From Candidatus Eiseniibacteriota bacterium (GTDB lineage Bacteria > Joyebacterota > Joyebacteria > Joyebacterales > Joyebacteraceae), in NCBI GenBank assembly GCA_030630395.1, contig DAOVNE010000022.1:1-11461 (forward strand): a DNA stretch of 11,461 nucleotides, given 5' to 3'. How positions within the stretch are numbered: the stretch's first letter is position 1; each line of letters opens with the position of its first letter. The notes under the pieces were generated by a model that was not told the origin of the DNA, searched no databases, and saw nothing but the letters and a program-made list of their open reading frames with translations. Positions 7,445 to 11,461 of this stretch are shown here, in pieces. The translations under genes were made by a program, and so were the position numbers.

Positions 7445-8662
7445 CTATCTATAGAACGACTTGATCGCACCCCAACTCGTGCGCTCGACCGCAATCTCGG
7501 TCTCCTCGAGCCAGGTGTCATCGAGCATTATGCCTGCGCCGCCTGCGGTCCCGGGTCCGCAGCCGTTGTCCGTGGTGTTGAACGTCAACTTGAACTGGAA
7601 GAACGTCCCCGGCAGGAGAAGCGTGAGATCGACCCCGGCGAAACCGTGCGAGGCCCACCCGTCGCACTGCCCGAAGTCGCCCCAGTAAGCTCCGGTCTGG
7701 TGCCAGGTTGTCCCTCCATCAACTGATACCCACTCCGTGTAGTAGTCGTTGTCCACCGTCGGCACCTCGGCGTGGAGGGCGAAGAAGAGAGTGCAGGCCG
7801 AAGCACGGGTGAGACCGGAGATGTCCACCGGCGGAGAGATGAGGGAGTTAGATAGATTAGGTGGAATGAGACTGGTATCTGCATCATCCCCGCACCACCA
7901 GCTGGTCGGGTCGCTGAATGCGGGGCACATGCGCGTGATCTGGTGCCAGTAGTCGCCTGCCGATGCAGGGACCGCTGGTGTGCAGAGTCCACCCGATTCC
8001 ACGTCGTCCAGGAAGTAGACGGCTCCGCCGTAGAAGTCGAAGAGCTTGACGTTGTCTACCATGTAGGCGCCGCCGAGCGAGTCGTAGTTGCCATCCTCAT
8101 CCGAGTAGGCGCCGTCCGACACGAAGCGGAAGCGGGCCTCTATTGGATTGTCGGCGCCGCTCAGCACGAAGCCGTACGCACCCAGATCGACCCAGGTGCC
8201 GCCCGCGATCTGGCCGTTGTAGCCGGCGTTCTGCGCGACGAAGACCGTGGCGATCTTCACGTCGACATATGTGAAGTCGTAGTCCGGCTCACTGTCGTAG
8301 TAGTGCACGAACGTGAGGACTGGATAGTAGGCGGCGGACATGTCTGTCGGCGGGATGACGAGAAGGTCGATCCATGTGTTGCCATATCCACCGTTGGTGT
8401 CAAAGGCGAAATTGCCGCACCACCAGTGGTTTGTGTCGTAGGCCATATACGTATCGACGTGGAAGTGGGTAGTGGCGATTGCCGTTTCGTCTACAGTTGT
8501 CCATCCGTTGATTCCACTTTCCATGTCGTCGAGCCAGAGTAGCGTGCCGCGTGGACCGAGGCCGGGGTAGCCGGCGACATCCGCTTGCTCAAGTCTGGCT
8601 GAGAGACCGGGCGCAAGCAATACCACTACCACGAGGGCCAGGAGAACAGTCTTCACAGTCAT
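7445..8662 (-). CDS. Secreted protein with two tandem MAM/jelly-roll-like domains (paralogue A)
   Basis: 405 residues. The signal peptide is about 1-21 (LLALVVVVLLAPGLSA). Two related domains follow. Domain 1 (about 43-209) has DDMESG, WWCG, IPPTDMS, an HYYDSE acidic segment and VDNVKLFD. Domain 2 (about 216-386) has LDDVESG, WWCG, SPPVDISG, SVDGGTTW, GGAGI and LDDTWL. This pattern resembles the MAM-like jelly-roll domains attached to immune-inhibitor-A-type peptidases, but no HEXXH or other catalytic motif is present, so a binding or structural role at the cell surface is likelier. Domain 2 has six cysteines (227, 246, 257, 290, 333, 368), all conserved in the paralogue. The C-terminus is ERTSWGAIKSFYR. 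The ATG at 8662 has GAGGAGG 7 nt upstream. The function is unknown, and the domain assignment is by eye. Confidence 0.85.
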   Translation of the reverse strand: MTVKTVLLALVVVVLLAPGLSARLEQADVAGYPGLGPRGTLLWLDDMESGINGWTTVDETAIATTHFHVDTYMAYDTNHWWCGNFAFDTNGGYGNTWIDLLVIPPTDMSAAYYPVLTFVHYYDSEPDYDFTYVDVKIATVFVAQNAGYNGQIAGGTWVDLGAYGFVLSGADNPIEARFRFVSDGAYSDEDGNYDSLGGAYMVDNVKLFDFYGGAVYFLDDVESGGLCTPAVPASAGDYWHQITRMCPAFSDPTSWWCGDDADTSLIPPNLSNSLISPPVDISGLTRASACTLFFALHAEVPTVDNDYYTEWVSVDGGTTWHQTGAYWGDFGQCDGWASHGFAGVDLTLLLPGTFFQFKLTFNTTDNGCGPGTAGGAGIMLDDTWLEETEIAVERTSWGAIKSFYR

Positions 8663-8733
8663 GATAGCACCTCCTCTGTGCGTGAGATCATCCGTTTCCG
8701 CTCGTTCGACGGCGGATAAGCCTTCTGCGACTG

Positions 8734-8762
8734 ATTCTTGGTCGTGAACCCCTTCTTGTCAA
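8734..8762 (-). promoter_or_regulatory. Promoter of MAM-like paralogue A
   Basis: TTGACA (8757-8762) and AAGAAT (8734-8739) are 17 nt apart on the minus strand. The -35 is consensus and the -10 is atypical. The same AAGAAT box occurs at the promoters of paralogue B and csgG. The predicted leader is about 65 nt. The -35 begins only 3 nt after the T-run of the preceding terminator. Confidence 0.6.
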
Positions 8763-8765
8763 CAC

Positions 8766-8786
8766 AAAAAACCCGTATCTGTACGG
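8766..8786 (-). terminator. Intrinsic terminator of MAM-like paralogue B
   Basis: Just after the TGA at 8792-8794, the minus strand forms a 5-bp stem (CCGTA/TACGG, 8773-8777 with 8782-8786) with a 4-nt loop, then G and six T (8766-8771). The stem is short but the T-run is clear. It separates paralogue B from the promoter of paralogue A. Confidence 0.6.
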
Positions 8787-8791
8787 CGGGC

Positions 8792-10051
8792 TCACCGATA
8801 CAGTGCCTTGACTCTGCCCCAGCTCCTGTTCTCAACCGGGACGCTTGTCGTTTCGAGCCATATGTCATCAAGCGCAATGCCGGCGCCTCCCGCGACGCCC
8901 GGTCCGCATCCATTCGATGTCGTGAAGAAACGGATCATGAACTTGAATGATGTGCCCGGGAGGAGGTGCGTGATGCCGTGTCCAGCGATGCCCGCGTCAC
9001 CCCAACCGTCGCACGACTCGAAGTCGCCCCAGTACGCTCCCAGCTGGTACCACGATACTCCACCATCAACCGATGCGTAGACGCTCCAGTAGTCGTTGTC
9101 CACGGTCGGCACTTCGGCGTGCAGCATGTAGCGGAGGGTGCACGTGACCGAAGGTCCAAGGCCGCTCAAGTCGACCGCCGGTGACTCTAGCGAATTGTCC
9201 AGGTTGGGTGGGATATGACCGGTGTCGGCATCGTCGCCGCACCACCAGCTCCGCGGATTGCTGTAGGCCGCGCACTGCCTGTCGATGATGTGCCAGAAAT
9301 CGCCCACGGCCGGACGGATGCTGGGATAGCAGAGCCCGCCGCTCTCGACATCATCCAAGAAGTACGTCTCGCCGCCGTAGTAATCGAAGATCTTAATGTT
9401 ATCAATGTGGTACGCGCCGCCGGTCGAGTCGAAGCCACCGTCCTCATCGGAGACCGCGCCGTCAGAGAGGAAGCGGAAACGGATCTTCAGCGGATGATCG
9501 TATCCCTCGACGACGTATCCGTAGACACCGAGATCCAGCCAGGAACCGCCCGGTATCAAACCACTGTAGCCTGGGTTCAGATCTATGAACTCACTCCCGT
9601 TCCTCACTTGCAGGTAAGTGAAATCGGAGCCCGGTTCGGAGTGGTAGTAGTGTGCGAATGTGAGGACTGGATAGCCGGCGCCGGACACATCGATGGGAGG
9701 CAGCTCAAGTCGATCGTCCCACTGGTCCCCGTATCCGCCGTCCGAGTCGAAGTCGAACGAACCGCACCACCAGGCGCGCTCGCCCTCGAAGGCCATGTAG
9801 GTGTTCACATGGAAGTGAGGTGTGAGGCCCCACGTGTCGTCCCGGTGACTCCAGCCGGTGCCGCCGCTCTCCATGTCGTCGTACCAGATAACGGTTCCAC
9901 GGGTTCTCGGGGATCCTGATGCGCGTGTGTCCAGTCTCTGAGTCGCCCCGAGGTGTACGGGAGACAGAAGAACCAGGATGGCGATCAGCAGAAGATCGAC
10001 GAGATGATCCACGTGAGGGCATCGCATCTGCTGCGGCTTCGGTCCGGACAT
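8792..10051 (-). CDS. Secreted protein with two tandem MAM/jelly-roll-like domains (paralogue B)
   Basis: 419 residues from the ATG at 10051. The N-terminus is a long signal peptide with a polar n-region followed by LLLIAILVLL (about 20-30). Domain 1 (about 57-222) has DDMESG, WWCG, LPPIDVSG, HYYHSE and IDNIKIFD. Domain 2 (about 229-398) has LDDVESG, WWCG, SPAVDLSG, SVDGGVSW, NGCGPG, GGAGI and LDDIWL. It aligns without obvious gaps over most of its length with the neighbour at 7445-8662, with over half of residues identical by eye, so the two are a tandem duplication. The C-terminus is ENRSWGRVKALYR. The frame is open up to 10177, but the added 42 residues are not signal-like and would start upstream of the promoter. 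AAAGGAG lies 6 nt before 10051. No catalytic residues are recognised; a surface binding or structural role is inference. Confidence 0.85.
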   Translation of the reverse strand: MSGPKPQQMRCPHVDHLVDLLLIAILVLLSPVHLGATQRLDTRASGSPRTRGTVIWYDDMESGGTGWSHRDDTWGLTPHFHVNTYMAFEGERAWWCGSFDFDSDGGYGDQWDDRLELPPIDVSGAGYPVLTFAHYYHSEPGSDFTYLQVRNGSEFIDLNPGYSGLIPGGSWLDLGVYGYVVEGYDHPLKIRFRFLSDGAVSDEDGGFDSTGGAYHIDNIKIFDYYGGETYFLDDVESGGLCYPSIRPAVGDFWHIIDRQCAAYSNPRSWWCGDDADTGHIPPNLDNSLESPAVDLSGLGPSVTCTLRYMLHAEVPTVDNDYWSVYASVDGGVSWYQLGAYWGDFESCDGWGDAGIAGHGITHLLPGTSFKFMIRFFTTSNGCGPGVAGGAGIALDDIWLETTSVPVENRSWGRVKALYR

Positions 10052-10057
10052 GACACT

Positions 10058-10064
10058 CTCCTTT
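10058..10064 (-). promoter_or_regulatory. Ribosome binding site that fixes the start of MAM-like paralogue B
   Basis: AAAGGAG lies 6 nt before the ATG at 10051. Together with the promoter at 10127-10156 it rules out the in-frame ATG at 10177. Confidence 0.8.
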
Positions 10065-10126
10065 GGTGCAGATCGAGGAATCGGCGTGTCCGGTCGGGGG
10101 GGTGCGAGAAGATGAGTAGCACCTTC

Positions 10127-10156
10127 ATTCTTCTCTCCACCTGCGGCCGGTGTCAA
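10127..10156 (-). promoter_or_regulatory. Promoter of MAM-like paralogue B
   Basis: TTGACA (10151-10156) and AAGAAT (10127-10132) are 18 nt apart on the minus strand. Transcription would begin near 10120, leaving a leader of about 70 nt before the ATG at 10051. Confidence 0.6.
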
Positions 10157-10165
10157 TAGGATAAA

Positions 10166-10223
10166 CTCGCTTGGCACTCGGCGGGGCTCTCACCGAAACC
10201 GCCGACCTCTGGAGGAAAGCGAG
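10166..10223. promoter_or_regulatory. Nested inverted repeats between divergent promoters (possible operator)
   Basis: Two perfect 7-bp inverted repeats are nested and nearly concentric: CTCGCTT/AAGCGAG outside and TCGGCGG/CCGCCGA inside, with centres near 10194.5 and 10191.5. They sit between the two -35 boxes, a place suited to a shared regulator. They are not a match to any operator I know. Confidence 0.35.
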
Positions 10224-10243
10224 CGGATGCTGGAATCGTCTGC

Positions 10244-10273
10244 TTGACAGCCACGCCCCTTAGACCTAAGAAT
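10244..10273 (+). promoter_or_regulatory. Promoter of the csgG-like/glgC unit
   Basis: TTGACA (10244-10249) and AAGAAT (10268-10273) are 18 nt apart; TAAGAA at 17 nt is the alternative reading. The -35 is consensus. The predicted leader is about 97 nt before the ATG at 10378. Confidence 0.6.
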
Positions 10274-10364
10274 ACAGTCGTGGTTGATCCGGTAGGCTGG
10301 TTTCTCTTTGCTGCGTGTGTGGACCCTGGGCAGCCGGAGTCTGCAAGGCGGCGTGCTTGAACAC

Positions 10365-10370
10365 GGAGGG
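10365..10370 (+). promoter_or_regulatory. Ribosome binding site of the csgG-like gene
   Basis: GGAGGG lies 7 nt before the ATG at 10378. It supports this start over the in-frame ATG at 10315, which would put 21 non-hydrophobic residues ahead of the signal peptide. Confidence 0.8.
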
Positions 10371-10377
10371 TGCGCTG

Positions 10378-11313
10378 ATGAAGACACGAAGAACGGCCCT
10401 GTGGACTATTCTGGTCATGCTCCTGGTTGTGGCCGCTGTCTCACCACCTGCGGGAGCGAAGAAGGACGAGGCGCCCGCGGGTCTCAAGAAGATGATCGCT
10501 GTCGTCGAGTTCGAGGACAAGAGCGATCGCAGCCGCTGGAACTGGACCGGTCCCAATCCCGGTCGCGGAATGTCCGACATGCTTGTGACTGCGCTCGTTC
10601 AGTCCGGCGAGTTCAGTGTGATGGAACGAGAGCAGCTGGATCACGTCCTCGCCGAGCAGAACCTCGGACAGTCGGGCATGGTCACGGCCCAGACCGCACC
10701 TCAGCTGGGGAAGCTCCTCGGTGTTGCAGCCATCGTCTACGGATCAGTCTCGGAGTTTGGCTACATGGCATCCGAGACCAGTGGCGGCATCCCCGGGTTG
10801 GGCGGCGCCGGGTTCTCGAAGACGACAGCGCGCGTCTCCATTGACGTCCGTCTGATAGACACGACGACTGCGGAGATTATCCTGGCCGAGACCGGGTCGG
10901 ACGAGAAGTCGCAGGTGGGACTCAAACTCAGCACCCAGGATTTCTCCTTTGGGCACGACGGCAAGTTCGACCAGACGCTTGTAGGCAAAGCGACGCGTGA
11001 GGCCATCGATGATCTGGTCGAGAGCATAGTTCAGGCACTCGAAGATGTCCCCTGGACCGGTCGGATCGTCAAGGCCTCCGGGGCGAAGATCTACCTAAAC
11101 GCTGGACAGAGTGTCGGCATCACGGCAGGGATGAGATTCAACGTCTACAGAATGGGAGAGGCTCTGATCGATCCGGTCACGGGACTGGATCTCGGGGCTG
11201 AGGAGGAACTCCTCGGCGTCATTGAAGCGTCTGACATCAAGGAGAAGTACTCCATCTGTTCGCTCGTCAGCGGTTCGGGATTCGATGCCGGAGACATGGT
11301 GCGCTACGAGTAG
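10378..11313 (+). CDS. CsgG-family envelope protein with FlgT-like C-terminal domain
   Basis: 311 residues. The signal peptide is 1 to about 27 (MKTRRTALWT start, AGA-K cleavage region). There is no lipobox cysteine, so unlike classical CsgG of curli secretion it is probably not a lipoprotein. The CsgG domain spans about 38-222: IAVVEFEDKS (40-49), then the typical VMEREQLDHVLAEQNL (81-96) with QSGMV, and LLGVAAIVYGSVSEF (113-127). The C-terminal part (about 225-311) resembles the FlgT C-terminal beta domain: GRIVKASGAKIYLNAG, GITAGMRFNVYR, DPVTGLDLG and a final FDAGDMV. No curli genes (csgA, B, E, F) are nearby, so a general envelope or secretion role is more likely than curli export. The downstream glgC starts 19 bp after the stop, which suggests cotranscription. 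The family is clear; the specific role is unknown. Confidence 0.88.
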   Translation: MKTRRTALWTILVMLLVVAAVSPPAGAKKDEAPAGLKKMIAVVEFEDKSDRSRWNWTGPNPGRGMSDMLVTALVQSGEFSVMEREQLDHVLAEQNLGQSGMVTAQTAPQLGKLLGVAAIVYGSVSEFGYMASETSGGIPGLGGAGFSKTTARVSIDVRLIDTTTAEIILAETGSDEKSQVGLKLSTQDFSFGHDGKFDQTLVGKATREAIDDLVESIVQALEDVPWTGRIVKASGAKIYLNAGQSVGITAGMRFNVYRMGEALIDPVTGLDLGAEEELLGVIEASDIKEKYSICSLVSGSGFDAGDMVRYE

Positions 11314-11332
11314 CATCCAATGAGGAGATAGA

Positions 11333-11461
11333 ATGACCAGAGAGACGGTCGTGATGGTGCTGGCCGGAGGCAAGGGAGAGCGACTCTGGCCGCTGACGCG
11401 AGACCGCGCCAAACCGGCCGTGCCGTTTGGCGGCATCTACCGCATCATCGATTTCAGTCTC
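11333..11461 (+). CDS. glgC: Glucose-1-phosphate adenylyltransferase, N-terminal 43 residues (cut by window end)
   Basis: The first 43 codons encode the nucleotide-binding start of ADP-glucose pyrophosphorylase, which makes ADP-glucose and pyrophosphate from glucose-1-phosphate and ATP for glycogen synthesis in the cytoplasm. Visible are the [13 protein letters not shown] nucleotidyltransferase loop (residues 10-22) and the GlgC-typical [10 protein letters not shown] followed by YRIIDF (25-41). The [10 protein letters not shown] segment favours GlgC over mannose-1-phosphate guanylyltransferase or RmlA. The start ATG at 11333 has GAGGAG 5 nt upstream. The gene continues past the window, so completeness and allosteric residues cannot be judged. 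It probably shares the promoter at 10244-10273 with the csgG-like gene. Confidence 0.9.
   Translation, partial: MTRETVVMVLAGGKGERLWPLTRDRAKPAVPFGGIYRIIDFSL

Larger units (their letters stand above)
10052..10377. other. 326-bp divergent regulatory region between paralogue B and csgG
   Basis: No gene is seen. The region holds two back-to-back promoters with the same boxes, one per strand (10127-10156 minus; 10244-10273 plus). Between their -35 elements is a nested dyad: CTCGCTT/AAGCGAG (10166-10172 with 10217-10223) enclosing TCGGCGG/CCGCCGA (10178-10184 with 10199-10205). The predicted csgG leader (about 10280-10377) shows no structure I recognise. A run of seven G at 10096-10102 falls in the leader of paralogue B. 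Confidence 0.6.

Noticed and set aside
7943..9919. Plus-strand open frames of 199 and 234 codons (7943-8542 and 9215-9919)
   Set aside because: Both are antisense to the two MAM-like genes. They occur at matching places because the genes are paralogues, not because the frames are real genes.
7445..10051. MAM-like proteins as immune-inhibitor-A metallopeptidases
   Set aside because: No HEXXH zinc motif or peptidase domain is present; only the accessory-type domains are seen.
10052..10177. N-terminal extension of paralogue B to the ATG at 10177
   Set aside because: It starts upstream of the promoter, has no ribosome site, and would bury the signal peptide about 60 residues inside the protein.

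Overview
The window looks like chromosomal DNA from a moderately GC-rich, diderm (Gram-negative-type) bacterium that secretes large multidomain proteins. Three things point this way: two gingipain-like (family C25) cysteine peptidases, a C-terminal FlgD-like/type IX-type sorting domain on one of them, and a CsgG-like periplasmic/outer-membrane protein next to glgC. The combination of C25 peptidase, Ig/FnIII/FG-GAP tails and an 'NPFNP' C-terminal domain is typical of FCB-superphylum lineages and neighbouring candidate phyla (for example Eisenbacteria-, Krumholzibacteriota- or Latescibacterota-like genomes). The exact taxon cannot be set from this window. I see no RNA genes, insertion sequences, CRISPR arrays or phage genes.

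Layout. Four genes lie on the minus strand. From the left: a C25 peptidase cut by the window edge (1-3342, 1114 residues visible, running into a beta-propeller); a second complete C25 peptidase (3776-7180) with a ThuA/GATase-like domain and a FlgD-like sorting tail; and two tandem paralogues (7445-8662 and 8792-10051). Each paralogue is a secreted protein made of two MAM/jelly-roll-like domains, and both end in a shared short motif, SWGxxKxxYR. After a 326-bp divergent promoter region, two genes run on the plus strand: a CsgG-family protein (10378-11313) and, 19 bp later, the start of glgC (11333 to the window end).

Regulation. Every gene has a strong Shine-Dalgarno sequence. Each of the four minus-strand genes, and csgG, has its own readable sigma70-like promoter, so the minus-strand genes look like independent units, not an operon. 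The promoters fall into two groups: TTGACG-17-TA(C/A)AAT for the two peptidases, and TTGACA-17/18-AAGAAT for the two MAM-like genes and the csgG unit. The first peptidase has a predicted leader of about 330 nt with competing stems, and its -35 box lies inside a large hairpin after the second peptidase gene.

How the genes might work together is inference. The peptidases and MAM-like proteins are probably exported, and act at the cell surface in protein degradation or binding. The CsgG-like protein could serve an envelope or secretion role. GlgC belongs to glycogen synthesis and is probably linked to csgG only by cotranscription.
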